A stretch of DNA of 64,000 nucleotides from an uncultured Pelagibacteraceae bacterium (GCA_902562875.1 CACEVB010000003.1:1-64000), one strand, 5' to 3'; positions 47,369-55,549 are shown, counted from the stretch's first letter. Numbers and translations: made by a program. Notes: a model not told the origin generated them from the letters alone.

Positions 47369-48468
47369 AAATTAAATTTTCTTTTTAAATGTCTTAATTT
47401 ACCCTCTGTACTATCAAAATCAATATATGCACCTTGTAGAAATCTACTACCTTCATTTGTATCAAATTCTGTTCTACCATGTAACAATCTATAATTATCC
47501 ATCATCAATAAATCTCCAGGCATTAACTTAAATTCAATTCTATATTCATCTGAATTATACATTTCAGAAATTTTATTCCTTGCTTTATAGTATAGATCTA
47601 ATTCTTTTTTTTTTAAAATTGGTACAAAATCTAATCTTGGACTAAATTTAACTTGTTTAAATTTTTTATTTTCATCTAATTTTATTAATTCTGACCAACC
47701 TTCTAAAATAACATCTTTGTCTATAAATTTAAATTTGACCTTTACCTTTGTAAGAATGTCATAATATTCTCTAAATTTATTTTTTAGATCTTCGGTTACT
47801 GTGTAACCATCTACTAAAGTTGAAAAACCCCCAGTCACTTCATTAATTATACAATGTAAAAGCTGAATACAAGGGACCGGATTTCTATATGGATTATCAG
47901 TATGTGGAGCGAGAGGTAAGGATGTGTATGCTAAATCGTTTGGATTTGGTAAAGATTTAACATTAAAAAATTCTCCAAAATTCGTTCTTCTTATACTTCC
48001 TATAGAATTTGCAAATTTTACTATGAAATTATCATTAGTAGGAACATTTTTAAAAATTACAAAACCATATTTATAAAACTTAATTAGTAAATCATACATA
48101 ATCCTACTCTCGAAAAGATCATCTGTGTAATTATATTTTTCAAAGTTAACAAAGGTAGAATTCCATTTCTCTTTTTTTAATGATTGAATAAAAAAATCAT
48201 CTTTAGAATATTCTTGTATGATTTTATCAATCTCTAATTTAAAATTCACACCGTCGTTAAAGTCTATCTCAAGAAAATCATTATTAATATTTGCACTTTT
48301 AATAGAAATATCAGTTTTTAAACAAGTTGGATCAAATTTTCTTTGCTGCGTATAATTATCAAAGTATTCCTCATTACTGACCCTCTCTCTTAACCAGAAA
48401 GGATGAATCTCTTCAGATGAAGATCCATTATTAAATAGAACTTTGTTATTGTGCAATTCAATTTTCAT
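47365..48468 (-). CDS. BBOX/TauD-like Fe(II)/2-oxoglutarate dioxygenase
   Basis: 367 aa. The N-terminal DUF971-like segment (IHPFWLRERVSNEEYFDNYTQQRKFDPTCL) joined to a TauD domain is the layout of gamma-butyrobetaine hydroxylase and trimethyllysine dioxygenase. The 2-His-1-carboxylate facial triad is visible: HTD in LAPHTDNPYRNPVPCIQLLHC (about 192) and the distal His in MMDNYRLLHGRTEFD, followed by Arg for 2-oxoglutarate in GSRFLQGAYID. Carnitine-related or another quaternary-amine oxidation is plausible, but the substrate is not proven. Confidence 0.85.
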   Translation of the reverse strand: MKIELHNNKVLFNNGSSSEEIHPFWLRERVSNEEYFDNYTQQRKFDPTCLKTDISIKSANINNDFLEIDFNDGVNFKLEIDKIIQEYSKDDFFIQSLKKEKWNSTFVNFEKYNYTDDLFESRIMYDLLIKFYKYGFVIFKNVPTNDNFIVKFANSIGSIRRTNFGEFFNVKSLPNPNDLAYTSLPLAPHTDNPYRNPVPCIQLLHCIINEVTGGFSTLVDGYTVTEDLKNKFREYYDILTKVKVKFKFIDKDVILEGWSELIKLDENKKFKQVKFSPRLDFVPILKKKELDLYYKARNKISEMYNSDEYRIEFKLMPGDLLMMDNYRLLHGRTEFDTNEGSRFLQGAYIDFDSTEGKLRHLKRKFNF

Positions 48469-48524
48469 TATTTGTAGGATTATTTAAAATTTAACTTTTA
48501 TCAAGATAAATAAAATAGTATGAC

Positions 48525-49337
48525 ATGATAATCATGACACAGATTAAAAAGTTTAATTACAAAATCTATTATAAATTCCTCAATAATTTAGCAAAAGAAT
48601 TAACTAGATTTTATATTGCGAAATTAAATAAGTCTTTTAAGGTGTCTAATAAATTGAAGGGAAGAGGATATGACCCAGTTACATCATCCGATAAAGCCTT
48701 TGAGAGGTTTATAAGGTCTAAAATTACAAAAAAATTTCCTGATCATCAAATTATAGGAGAGGAATTTGGTAAAAAAAAATCAGATAGTAATTATTCTTGG
48801 GTAATAGATCCAATAGATGGGACAAGGTCCTATGTTATCGGAAATCCTTCATGGAGTAATTTAATTTCTATAAACTATAAAGGTGACCCAATTTTAGGAT
48901 TAGCAAATTTTCCCGAATTAAAAAAATATTATTTAAATTTTAACAATAAAGTTGCGTATAAATTTGAAAATGGAAAAAGAAAAAGAATAAAAGTTAATAG
49001 TAAAGTAAACTTTAATAAAGCTAGAGTTGCTGGTGCATTTCATGGAGGATTATCGTTAAATAAACAAAAAAAAATTCCTAAAGTTCTAAAACTTCTTGAG
49101 TTTCCATGTTTTGATGCTTTAAGTTACTCACATTTAGCTGAAGGTAAAATAGATATAGTTTTACAATGTGGAAATAAAATATGGGATATTCACCCGCTAA
49201 TTCCTATAATTAATGCAGCAGGAGGGAAAGTGTCAACTTGGAAAGGAAAGGAGGCAAAGAGAGGTGGAAATATTATCGTTGCCAATAATGAAAAGAATAA
49301 AAAACAAATGATCAAATTACTTAAACCAGTAAGTTAA
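48525..49337 (+). CDS. hisN: Inositol monophosphatase-family protein, HisN-like histidinol phosphatase
   Basis: 270 aa, Mg-dependent phosphatase fold. Metal ligands in IIGEEFGKK (about 83), WVIDPIDGTRSYVIGNPSWSNLIS (about 99) and WDIHPLIPIINAAGG near the C-terminus, which together form the IMPase signature. DPIDGTRSYVIGNPSW resembles bacterial HisN more than inositol phosphatases, but this assignment is by recollection. An ATG at 48534 is an alternative start. First of a hisN-AhpD-DUF952 set. Confidence 0.78.
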   Translation: MIIMTQIKKFNYKIYYKFLNNLAKELTRFYIAKLNKSFKVSNKLKGRGYDPVTSSDKAFERFIRSKITKKFPDHQIIGEEFGKKKSDSNYSWVIDPIDGTRSYVIGNPSWSNLISINYKGDPILGLANFPELKKYYLNFNNKVAYKFENGKRKRIKVNSKVNFNKARVAGAFHGGLSLNKQKKIPKVLKLLEFPCFDALSYSHLAEGKIDIVLQCGNKIWDIHPLIPIINAAGGKVSTWKGKEAKRGGNIIVANNEKNKKQMIKLLKPVS

Positions 49338-49346
49338 AGGAGGACT

Positions 49347-49739
49347 ATGCCAATTTTTAAACCAATAAATGAAAATGAAGCATTAGGTAAAGTAAAAGAA
49401 GTTTATGAAGATATAAAAAGTTCTAGAAAAATAGAAGAGGTTCCAAATTTTTGGAAATATATTGCAAATGATCATGAAACACTTGAGAGAACATGGAGCT
49501 CAATGAAACAGGTTATGAAAAAGGGTGCATTAGACGAGATAACAAAAGAATTAATTTATGTTGCTGTTTCGGTTTCAAATGGATGCGAGTATTGCATTAG
49601 ATCTCATAGTGCAGCAGCAATTAAAAAAGGCGCAACTAAAGAAATGCTAAGCGAAATGATTGCAGTAACAGGTATGGCTAACGAAGCAAATAGATTAGTT
49701 GAAGGTTATCAAGTAGAACTAGATGAAAAATTTAAATAA
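49347..49739 (+). CDS. AhpD-like / carboxymuconolactone decarboxylase-family protein
   Basis: 130-aa alkylhydroperoxidase-type protein with a strong Shine-Dalgarno (AAAGGAGGACTATG). The redox CxxC and nearby His are in VSNGCEYCIRSHSAAAIKKGAT (about 75-95), the AhpD signature. It probably reduces peroxides or acts as a disulfide-based oxidoreductase in the cytoplasm; the electron donor is unknown. One of several thiol/oxidative-stress genes in the 49-57 kb region. Confidence 0.85.
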   Translation: MPIFKPINENEALGKVKEVYEDIKSSRKIEEVPNFWKYIANDHETLERTWSSMKQVMKKGALDEITKELIYVAVSVSNGCEYCIRSHSAAAIKKGATKEMLSEMIAVTGMANEANRLVEGYQVELDEKFK

Positions 49740-50062
49740 TGAGAATAGACTATGTTTATAAAATTTGCACAAAAAAAGAGTGGGATAATTTAAAACAAAA
49801 AAGATCTTGGCAGGGATCAAGAAGTGATATTAAAGACGGATTTATTCATCTTTCAAATAGGGAACAAATTAATCAAACTTTAAAAAAGTATTATTTAGGT
49901 CAAAAAAATTTAATTTTATTAATTTTAAAAGTAGATACTTTAACAAATCTTGTTTGGGAAAAATCTACTAATGGAGAAAAATTTCCACATTTATACTCTA
50001 AGTTAGAAATAGATAGTGTTTTAGATAGCAAAGAAGTTATTGGTGACCAATATCTCTTCTAG
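49739..50062 (+). CDS. DUF952 family protein
   Basis: 107-aa protein with the DUF952 pattern: VYKICTKKEWDNLKQKRSWQGSRSDIKDGFIHLS, LILLILKVDTL, LVWEKSTNGEKFPHLYSKL. This fold resembles ADP-ribosyl-transferase-like small domains, but function is unknown. Its ATG overlaps the AhpD-like stop, and its 3' end overlaps the convergent small membrane protein by 26 nt. Confidence 0.82.
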   Translation: MRIDYVYKICTKKEWDNLKQKRSWQGSRSDIKDGFIHLSNREQINQTLKKYYLGQKNLILLILKVDTLTNLVWEKSTNGEKFPHLYSKLEIDSVLDSKEVIGDQYLF

Positions 50063-50282
50063 GATCTTTTGTGTTTCTTATTTTATCTAAAAATCCTGAT
50101 AATTTTGCAGTTATATATATGATATATACAACCGTTAAACCAAGGGCCATTGTTGATAAGAAAGTGTATAAGGCTGTTAAAAATTGTTCGCCAACCCAAG
50201 AGTTAAAATCTCCATTAGCAAAATAAAGAACATTCCAAAATATAACAAAGAATACTTCATATAATATTATAATTTTAAACAT
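50037..50282 (-). CDS. Small inner-membrane protein of unknown function
   Basis: 81 aa with two hydrophobic helices (IIILYEVFFVIFWNVLYFA and a segment near FLSTMALGLTVVYIIYITAK) and a charged C-terminus (KIRNTKDPRRDIGHQ). No family recognised. Last gene of the minus-strand run of small genes; it lies 25 nt after DUF2798, and its 3' end overlaps convergent DUF952. Confidence 0.6.
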   Translation of the reverse strand: MFKIIILYEVFFVIFWNVLYFANGDFNSWVGEQFLTALYTFLSTMALGLTVVYIIYITAKLSGFLDKIRNTKDPRRDIGHQ

Positions 50283-50307
50283 TTTTTCAAATCAGTTTAT
50301 AATCATT

Positions 50308-50535
50308 CTAAGATGATTTAGTAATTTTTTCCACAAGTTTTCTTGCAACAGGAGCAACGAATAAAATAGCTGTTATAGCTATAGGAAAGCTTATTAACCA
50401 AGCTTTTAAAAATCTGTTAACAAATTTATCGTCCATTCCTGTGTTTATAAATGTAATTATTAATGTCATTAATAAACTCATTCCAAATCCCATTATTAAA
50501 GTAAATAAAAGATTAGAATATTTTTTTGAAAACAT
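50308..50535 (-). CDS. DUF2798-like small membrane protein
   Basis: 75 aa with two helices. KYSNLLFTLIMGFGMSLLMTLIITFINTG and FLKAWLISFPIAITAILFVAPVARKLVEKI match the DUF2798 pattern (F-x2-L-M-x3-M-x-F ... W-x2-a-w-x-v-a-f-P). Function unknown. It starts 3 nt after the TPR gene upstream on the same strand. Confidence 0.75.
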   Translation of the reverse strand: MFSKKYSNLLFTLIMGFGMSLLMTLIITFINTGMDDKFVNRFLKAWLISFPIAITAILFVAPVARKLVEKITKSS

Positions 50536-50538
50536 TTA

Positions 50539-51090
50539 TTAAATGCTTTCTTGTTGTATCAATATTTGAAGTTTTTCAATCATCATTAATGGAGTTTTCA
50601 TAGCTGGATAGACTTTGTGTGCCTCAACATAACTATCAATTGCTTTTTGATAGTTTTTCAAAGCTGTTTGAACCATCCCTTGTCCAGATAAAGCACCAAA
50701 ATGCCTTTTCTCTAGTTTCAAAACTTCATCAATATCATTTTGCGAAAGTTCATAACTGCCCATCAAGTATAGCACTGTTGCTCTTTTATTCCACGCCTCT
50801 GCCCATTTAGGATCTAATTCTATAGCTTTTGAAAACACATTGTGTGCTGAAGTCAGTTGGTTTTGAGACATATAATATGAACCTTTTGCAAGAAGATTTG
50901 TAAGACTTTCTTCAGAGGGATGAGTAGTCCACATCTTCCAAATTTTAGTTTCAATTTCTTTTGCAGCAATAGAGCTGTTTGTGCTCTTTAACTGATTAAA
51001 TAAATTATTTAATTTTGTATTGTATTGATCACTTGCATACGAAATACATGATAAAGAAATTAATATTAAAGATAATAATATTTTTTTCAC
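50539..51090 (-). CDS. Exported TPR-repeat protein
   Basis: 183 aa. Signal peptide with cysteine in the h/c region (LLSLILISLSCISYASDQ), so either a secreted or a lipid-anchored form is possible. TPR-like helices follow: SYYMSQNQLTSAHNVFSKAIELDPKWAEAWNKRATVLYLMGSYELSQNDIDEVLKLE, then a third repeat near AVDSY. Probably a periplasmic protein-interaction module. It starts next to the NTF2-like gene with no gap. Confidence 0.72.
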   Translation of the reverse strand: MKKILLSLILISLSCISYASDQYNTKLNNLFNQLKSTNSSIAAKEIETKIWKMWTTHPSEESLTNLLAKGSYYMSQNQLTSAHNVFSKAIELDPKWAEAWNKRATVLYLMGSYELSQNDIDEVLKLEKRHFGALSGQGMVQTALKNYQKAIDSYVEAHKVYPAMKTPLMMIEKLQILIQQESI

Positions 51091-51411
51091 TTATTTTGGC
51101 ATAGGAGTTGCACCAGTCTCAAGACTCATAATTTTTCCATCTTTATATCTATAAACTGCCATCACTGCCTCAACATTACCGTCATCAAAAGTTACAAAAG
51201 CATGGTGAACACCTACTTCGTCATTTTCATAAACAACTCTTGATTTATCTTGTTTGATATCACCACTCATAGCCCATTTAATTATATCACTTTTCCCCAA
51301 AGTGTTTCCTGATTTATGCATAGTAAATTTAAAATCATCGTGCAAAAGATTATTCATAGATGCCTCATCTTTATTTTTAATTGCACTACTATATTTTTCT
51401 ATTATTGACAT
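51091..51411 (-). CDS. NTF2/SnoaL-like protein (copy 1)
   Basis: 106 aa with a compact NTF2-like pattern: IIEKYSSAIKNKDEASMNNLLHDDFKFTMHKSGNTLGKSDIIKWA, then beta strands ending VMAVYRYKDGKIMSLETG. No signal peptide. The fold often binds small hydrophobic ligands or acts as an isomerase; here the ligand is unknown. Strong GGAG ribosome-binding site. Confidence 0.72.
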   Translation of the reverse strand: MSIIEKYSSAIKNKDEASMNNLLHDDFKFTMHKSGNTLGKSDIIKWAMSGDIKQDKSRVVYENDEVGVHHAFVTFDDGNVEAVMAVYRYKDGKIMSLETGATPMPK

Positions 51412-51436
51412 TTATATTCTCCTATATTTTATTTTT

Positions 51437-51742
51437 CTACATAGTACTAGACTCTTCACAAATTACAAAAGTACTTTTTTCATCTGTATTTGATCTTCTG
51501 TGTCCAACTATTTGCTGATGTGCATCTGAATTATACCAACCCATTGCCTTTTCCTTGCTCTCGAATTCAATAACAACTGAAAGTGTACCTTGTTCACCCT
51601 CGCTTGCTAGTTTATCTGGGGTTCTTACTAAAAATTTTCCTCCATATGCCTCAATTGTTGCATCAACTTTTGATGCATAATCGGCTCTAAACTTCTCCAT
51701 ATTTTTTATTTTTGGATGAGCTATGACATAAGCTTTTCCCAT
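51437..51742 (-). CDS. DUF1330 family protein
   Basis: 101-aa dimeric alpha/beta-barrel (Dabb-like) protein. KAYVIAHPKIKNMEKFRADYASKVDATIEAYGGKFLVRTPDKLASEGE and VVIEFESKEKAMGWYNSDAHQQIVGHRRSNTDEKSTFVICEE are characteristic of DUF1330. Function unknown. Preceded by a strong GAAAGGAG site. Confidence 0.85.
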   Translation of the reverse strand: MGKAYVIAHPKIKNMEKFRADYASKVDATIEAYGGKFLVRTPDKLASEGEQGTLSVVIEFESKEKAMGWYNSDAHQQIVGHRRSNTDEKSTFVICEESSTM

Positions 51743-51760
51743 TTTAATCTCCTTTCAATA

Positions 51761-52084
51761 TTATTTTCCTGGTTTAATTACACTATTAGCTGCATTTGCT
51801 GCGTTACTAAAAGCCCTATTATAGTCAATTACCTCATGAACCATTAAATCATCCATAAGGCCAGAATTTTTAAAAGCTATTTTTAATGCAACGGCTTGCT
51901 CATATTCTCCTTCAACGCAAGAAATTACATCAAATCTGCCTCTTACCCACTCGTACGAAACAAGCTTTAAACCAGCTGCTTCTGTCGCTTTTTTTGTAGA
52001 AGCAAATCTGTCTGCAGTTGGTTCATTTTGCATTCTCTTCATTAACTCTCCACTTATTTTACCTATTAAATAAAATTTTGCCAT
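51761..52084 (-). CDS. GYD-domain protein (copy 2)
   Basis: 107 aa, same family as 39482-39799: KFYLIGKISGELMKRMQNEPTADRFASTKKATEAAGLKL, YEWVRGRFDVISCVEGEYEQAVALKIAFKNSG. The two copies share P-T-x-D-R and V-R-G-x-x-D but are otherwise diverged. The Dabb-like fold matches its neighbour DUF1330. Function unknown. Ribosome-binding site TAGGAGAATATATG. Confidence 0.8.
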   Translation of the reverse strand: MAKFYLIGKISGELMKRMQNEPTADRFASTKKATEAAGLKLVSYEWVRGRFDVISCVEGEYEQAVALKIAFKNSGLMDDLMVHEVIDYNRAFSNAANAANSVIKPGK

Positions 52085-52095
52085 ATATTCTCCTA

Positions 52096-52473
52096 TTATT
52101 CCAATGTTCCTCTCAGTTTTTCAATTTGATCTTTAGAACCCGGTATCAAATCATAAATAAATGAATTACATTTATCATTTCTTTCTTCATTAAATGGTTT
52201 ACCAATTAATTTGTCCAATTCTTCGTTAGTACCTTTATTAATTTCCTCGCCTTTAACTTTTTCATTTAGTAAATATTCTCTTACAATTTTGTAAGAGGCT
52301 AAAGCGTATTCAAGTCTGATAGCCTCAATTTCATTAGCAGGTATAAATGATATCGAAGTATAATGACCCAAGCATTTTATGGCTTTTTCCTTGTCCTCTT
52401 TAGTTATATGGCCTCCTGCAAAAGAAATATTAGTGTAAAAAATGATTATCAAACTTAAAAATATTTTCTTCAC
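52096..52473 (-). CDS. Secreted protein of unknown function, paralogue A
   Basis: 125 aa with a cleavable signal (KKIFLSLIIIFYTNISFAGG). The mature part has two cysteines (EKAIKCLGHYTS and NDKCNSFIYDLIPGSKDQIEKLRGTLE). It is clearly related to the adjacent protein at 52476-52853: both 125 aa, both with one Cys after KDxEKA, a GTN motif and a C-terminal D-x-C-x2-F...IP-x2-KD-x2-EK. A disulfide in the periplasm is likely. No known family recognised. Confidence 0.6.
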   Translation of the reverse strand: MKKIFLSLIIIFYTNISFAGGHITKEDKEKAIKCLGHYTSISFIPANEIEAIRLEYALASYKIVREYLLNEKVKGEEINKGTNEELDKLIGKPFNEERNDKCNSFIYDLIPGSKDQIEKLRGTLE

Positions 52474-52475
52474 TT

Positions 52476-52853
52476 TTAATATAAAGTTTGTACAACTTTT
52501 TCGACACGGTCTTTACCATTTGGAATAGTTTCCTCTAAAAAAGTATGACAATTATCAGTTAGCTCTTTGTTATATTTTGAGCCGTAATATTTATCCACTG
52601 CCTTGTTAGTTCCATCGTCCCAGTCTTTTTCCTTAATACCTATCTCTAAAGCATAAGTTTTCCACACTTTAACTGAAGCCATAGATTTTTCCTTCATACT
52701 ATACTCAAAAGTTTCTCCAGATGGTAAAAAGTAATTAGCCATATATATACCAACACAATCCCACGCTTTCTCAGTATCTTTTTTACTTAAACTTTCAGCG
52801 TTTGCAGTATTTATAAATATAAAACTTGTTAAGACTAATATTAATTTTTTCAT
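52476..52853 (-). CDS. Secreted protein of unknown function, paralogue B
   Basis: 125 aa, signal peptide KKLILVLTSFIFINTANAES with an AxA cleavage site. Mature protein: KKDTEKAWDCVGIYMANYFLP...DDGTNKAVDKYYGSKYNKELTDNCHTFLEETIPNGKDRVEKVVQTLY. It aligns end to end with paralogue A just downstream, indicating tandem duplication followed by divergence. The two cysteines are conserved between copies. Ligand or partner unknown. Confidence 0.6.
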   Translation of the reverse strand: MKKLILVLTSFIFINTANAESLSKKDTEKAWDCVGIYMANYFLPSGETFEYSMKEKSMASVKVWKTYALEIGIKEKDWDDGTNKAVDKYYGSKYNKELTDNCHTFLEETIPNGKDRVEKVVQTLY

Positions 52854-52855
52854 AA

Positions 52856-53146
52856 TTAAACCTCAACTTTTGATAATTCCCACAATTGCACATTATCTAC
52901 ACATTCTGCATAAATTGCTTTAGCTTTTGGGTTATTTCCAGCAACAAATTCTTTCATTCCCGACTCATTATGAACTGAAACCTTAAACAGAATACCGCTT
53001 TTATCAGGTTTCATTCCTCCAATAGTTTTTTCTGGATAAGCAACACTTTTTCTTACTTCCATACCCTCATCAGACTGCATCCATCCCATAAAAGTTTCTA
53101 GTTTACCTTCTTTAAGGTTAACTAAAGCTAACATTTCTTTTTCCAT
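52856..53146 (-). CDS. Small cytoplasmic protein, possible Dabb/ABM-like fold
   Basis: 96 aa, no signal. MLALVNLKEGKLETFMGWMQSDEGMEVRKSVAYPEKTIGGMKPDKSGILFKVSVHNESGMKEFVAGNNPKAKAIY suggests an alternating beta-alpha-beta pattern as in small dimeric barrels, but I do not recognise the family with confidence. Ribosome-binding site AAGGAG. It sits between the secreted pair and the SnoaL-like gene, within the same run. Confidence 0.55.
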   Translation of the reverse strand: MEKEMLALVNLKEGKLETFMGWMQSDEGMEVRKSVAYPEKTIGGMKPDKSGILFKVSVHNESGMKEFVAGNNPKAKAIYAECVDNVQLWELSKVEV

Positions 53147-53170
53147 TTTTTTCTCCTTATAAAAAATTAT

Positions 53171-53554
53171 TTATTTTTTCATCGCATTAAACATGCTTAG
53201 AGTATCATCAAAAGTCATCATAATTTTAGTTTTTCCTTCATCACTTGATTCAAAATAATGACCAAATATCGTGTCCATATTGTCAGCAGTTGCATGCACT
53301 CTAACAAATACTTTGTTACCTTCACTAATCATATCTAGAATCTTTAAATGAAAATTTGGCCATAATGATGGAATTTTTGACATTGCAGCCATCATCGCTT
53401 GTTTACCTTTATGAACTCCAGATAATGGGTGAACACCTTCTTTGCCTGGAAATGTCCATACAATATTATCATCAATCATTTCATTGAAAAAAGTTTCCAT
53501 ATCACCTTTGCCAAAAAGCTCATATGCTTTTCTTGTTTGCTCTTTTACGTCCAT
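53171..53554 (-). CDS. SnoaL-like / NTF2-like protein (copy 2)
   Basis: 127 aa. TRKAYELFGKGDMETFFNEMIDDNIVWTFPGKEGVHPLSGVHKGKQAMMAAMSKIPSLWPNFHLKILDMISEGNKVFVRVHATADN is typical of the SnoaL-like/limonene-epoxide-hydrolase-like superfamily. Substrate unknown. Strong AAGGAG ribosome-binding site. It is unrelated in detail to copy 1 at 51091, though both share the fold. Confidence 0.75.
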   Translation of the reverse strand: MDVKEQTRKAYELFGKGDMETFFNEMIDDNIVWTFPGKEGVHPLSGVHKGKQAMMAAMSKIPSLWPNFHLKILDMISEGNKVFVRVHATADNMDTIFGHYFESSDEGKTKIMMTFDDTLSMFNAMKK

Positions 53555-53585
53555 TTTTGCTCCTTTAGTTTACTTTATTTTTAAT

Positions 53586-53870
53586 TTACATTTTAGAAAA
53601 GTCCATCACCTGAGAACATTCCTCTGAAGTAGTGTCAAAAAAGTTATTCATGTCTCCCAACTGATCTATAATAGCTTGCGGGCTTTCTGCTTGCCATTTA
53701 CAATACATTTTCATCGAGCTTCCTGCGCCCATCATTGTCATGTGACACACAGCTTTTTCTCCATTCACACCTTTTTTAAGATCCTCTGGAGATGTTGAGC
53801 CAACAACTTCATGGAACTTTTTCTTCATTTCTTCCGATTTAAAAACGTGTGTTGCTAAGTAATCTTTCAT
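53586..53870 (-). CDS. Small protein of unknown function, first gene of the small-gene run
   Basis: 94 aa, no signal peptide. MKDYLATHVFKSEEMKKKFHEVVGSTSPEDLKKGVNGEKAVCHMTMMGAGSSMKMYCKWQAESPQAIIDQLGD could be another ferredoxin-like fold, with three cysteines and many methionines. No family recognised. Strong GAAAGGAAG ribosome-binding site, and a TATACT -10 candidate upstream, suggest it heads the run. Confidence 0.55.
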   Translation of the reverse strand: MKDYLATHVFKSEEMKKKFHEVVGSTSPEDLKKGVNGEKAVCHMTMMGAGSSMKMYCKWQAESPQAIIDQLGDMNNFFDTTSEECSQVMDFSKM

Positions 53871-53900
53871 AATCTTCCTTTCAAAATTAAATTTTATTTA

Positions 53901-53906
53901 AGTATA
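53901..53906 (-). promoter_or_regulatory. Candidate -10 (TATACT) for the small-gene run
   Basis: On the minus strand TATACT lies about 30 nt upstream of the start at 53870, in the 81-nt gap after cysK. No good -35 is seen at 16-18 nt; TTGTCA lies at 22 nt, too far. This could be a -10-dominated promoter or one for another sigma factor. Position only; no expression evidence. Confidence 0.3.
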
Positions 53907-53951
53907 AATTGAAAAAGTAAACGTTTTATGACAATACAGCTATGTGGTTTT

Positions 53952-54968
53952 TTATATCCAGCTAGGTACAGGAAGACCTTTTTCCTGTAAAAATTTCTTA
54001 TTAAACATCTTGGAGTTGTATTTATCGGATTTGTCGCAAAGGATTGTCACGATTGTTTTGCCTGGTCCTAATAATTTTCCTAATCTAATTGCACCAGAAA
54101 TATTTACTCCACAACTTGTTCCAAGACTTAAACCTTCGTTCTCAATTAAATCAAATAAAACCGGTAAAGATTCATTATCGCTTATAGAAAAAGCACCGTC
54201 GATTTTAGCCTCCGCAAAATTTGCCGTAACTCTACTTGATCCAATTCCCTCTGTTATCGATCCTCCTTCGCTCTTTAACTCACCATTTTCAATGTAGTTA
54301 TAAAGCGAGGAACCATATGGATCTGATAAATATATTTTAATATTTTTATTTTTCTCTTTAAGATATGAGCTAACACCTGCAATTGTCCCACCTGTTCCAG
54401 AAGCACAAACAAACCCATCAACTTTTCCGTCTGTTTGTTCCCAAATTTCAGGACCTGTACTTTCATAATGTCCTTTTAGATTAGCAGTGTTATCAAATTG
54501 ATTAGCCCAAACTACTCCATGGTTATTTGAGCTTTTTAATTCGTCTGCAAGTCTTCCAGCAACCTTTACATAATTACCATCATCTTTATATGGTTTAGGA
54601 GGAACTAATTTTAATTCTGCCCCCATGTTTTTGAGCATATCTTTTTTTTCTTGTGTTTGATTATCATTCATAACAATTACAGTTTTATAACCTACCGAAT
54701 TTCCAATTAGACAAAGTCCAATTCCAGTATTGCCAGCTGTTCCCTCAACAATAGTCCCCCCTTTAGAAATTAATTTTTTCTCTTCAGCATCTTTTATTAA
54801 AGCTAGTGCCGCTCTATCTTTTACTGATCCACCTGGATTAAGATATTCAGCTTTACCGTAAATATTGCATCCAGTTACTTCGGATGCAGCTCTTAATTTA
54901 ATTAAGGGTGTATTTCCAATTCCTGAAACAAAATTATTCTGAAAATTCTTCATTTTTTTCCTCGTCAC
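53952..54968 (-). CDS. cysK: Cysteine synthase A family (O-acetylserine sulfhydrylase)
   Basis: PLP enzyme that makes cysteine from O-acetylserine and sulfide. 338 aa. [16 protein letters not shown] lysine in [25 protein letters not shown] and the phosphate-binding GTGGTIAGV all present. The C-terminus is longer than in E. coli (about 323), ending GLPVPSWI, as in a group of alphaproteobacterial enzymes. An ATG at 54953 (MKNFQNNF) is an alternative start. It overlaps cysE by 35 nt, forming a cysE-cysK operon. Confidence 0.93.
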   Translation of the reverse strand: MTRKKMKNFQNNFVSGIGNTPLIKLRAASEVTGCNIYGKAEYLNPGGSVKDRAALALIKDAEEKKLISKGGTIVEGTAGNTGIGLCLIGNSVGYKTVIVMNDNQTQEKKDMLKNMGAELKLVPPKPYKDDGNYVKVAGRLADELKSSNNHGVVWANQFDNTANLKGHYESTGPEIWEQTDGKVDGFVCASGTGGTIAGVSSYLKEKNKNIKIYLSDPYGSSLYNYIENGELKSEGGSITEGIGSSRVTANFAEAKIDGAFSISDNESLPVLFDLIENEGLSLGTSCGVNISGAIRLGKLLGPGKTIVTILCDKSDKYNSKMFNKKFLQEKGLPVPSWI

Positions 54969-55518
54969 TTATACCATAAGGTTTAAATTCTTCTGTAGCT
55001 GTTCCAACATTTCTTGCTGGGATTCCTACCATAACTCCATTTTCAGGAACATCTTTAGTCACTACTGCATTTGCTCCAATTTTTGCGTTCTTTCCAACTA
55101 CAATAGGTCCAAGTACTTGAGCTCCAGATCCAACAACAACATGGTCATGAAGAGTAGGGTGTCTTTTAGTTTCTCTTTGATTTTCAGAATTTATACTTGG
55201 CGATATTCCTCCAAGTGTTACGTTATGATAAATTGTAACATTGTCCCCGATATCCGAAGTTTCTCCAATTACAACACCCATGCCATGATCAATAAATAAA
55301 TTTTTTCCAATTTTAGCTTTTGGATGAATTTCAATTCCAGTCATAAATCTTGAAAATTGAGAGACTACTCGTGCTATCAAATCAAACTTTGCAACTGCAA
55401 AAAAATTTGCAATTTTATGCATGAATACTGCTTTTGCACCTGGATAAGTTAGTATTACAGACAGTTTTGACTTAGCAGCTGGGTCTCTTTTTATTATAGA
55501 TTCTAAAAATTCGTTCAT
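54934..55518 (-). CDS. cysE: Serine O-acetyltransferase
   Basis: Makes O-acetylserine for CysK. 194 aa, the short EpsC-like form without the long N-terminal helices of E. coli CysE. Left-handed beta-helix hexapeptide repeats ([74 protein letters not shown]) and the catalytic His in FIDHGMG. The C-terminal tail is short and acidic (EEKNEEFSE); the tail is where feedback inhibition and CysK docking occur in the family. Confidence 0.95.
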   Translation of the reverse strand: MNEFLESIIKRDPAAKSKLSVILTYPGAKAVFMHKIANFFAVAKFDLIARVVSQFSRFMTGIEIHPKAKIGKNLFIDHGMGVVIGETSDIGDNVTIYHNVTLGGISPSINSENQRETKRHPTLHDHVVVGSGAQVLGPIVVGKNAKIGANAVVTKDVPENGVMVGIPARNVGTATEEFKPYGISDEEKNEEFSE

Positions 55519-55549
55519 AATTATCTAATAGATTTAATTAAATTTAATT

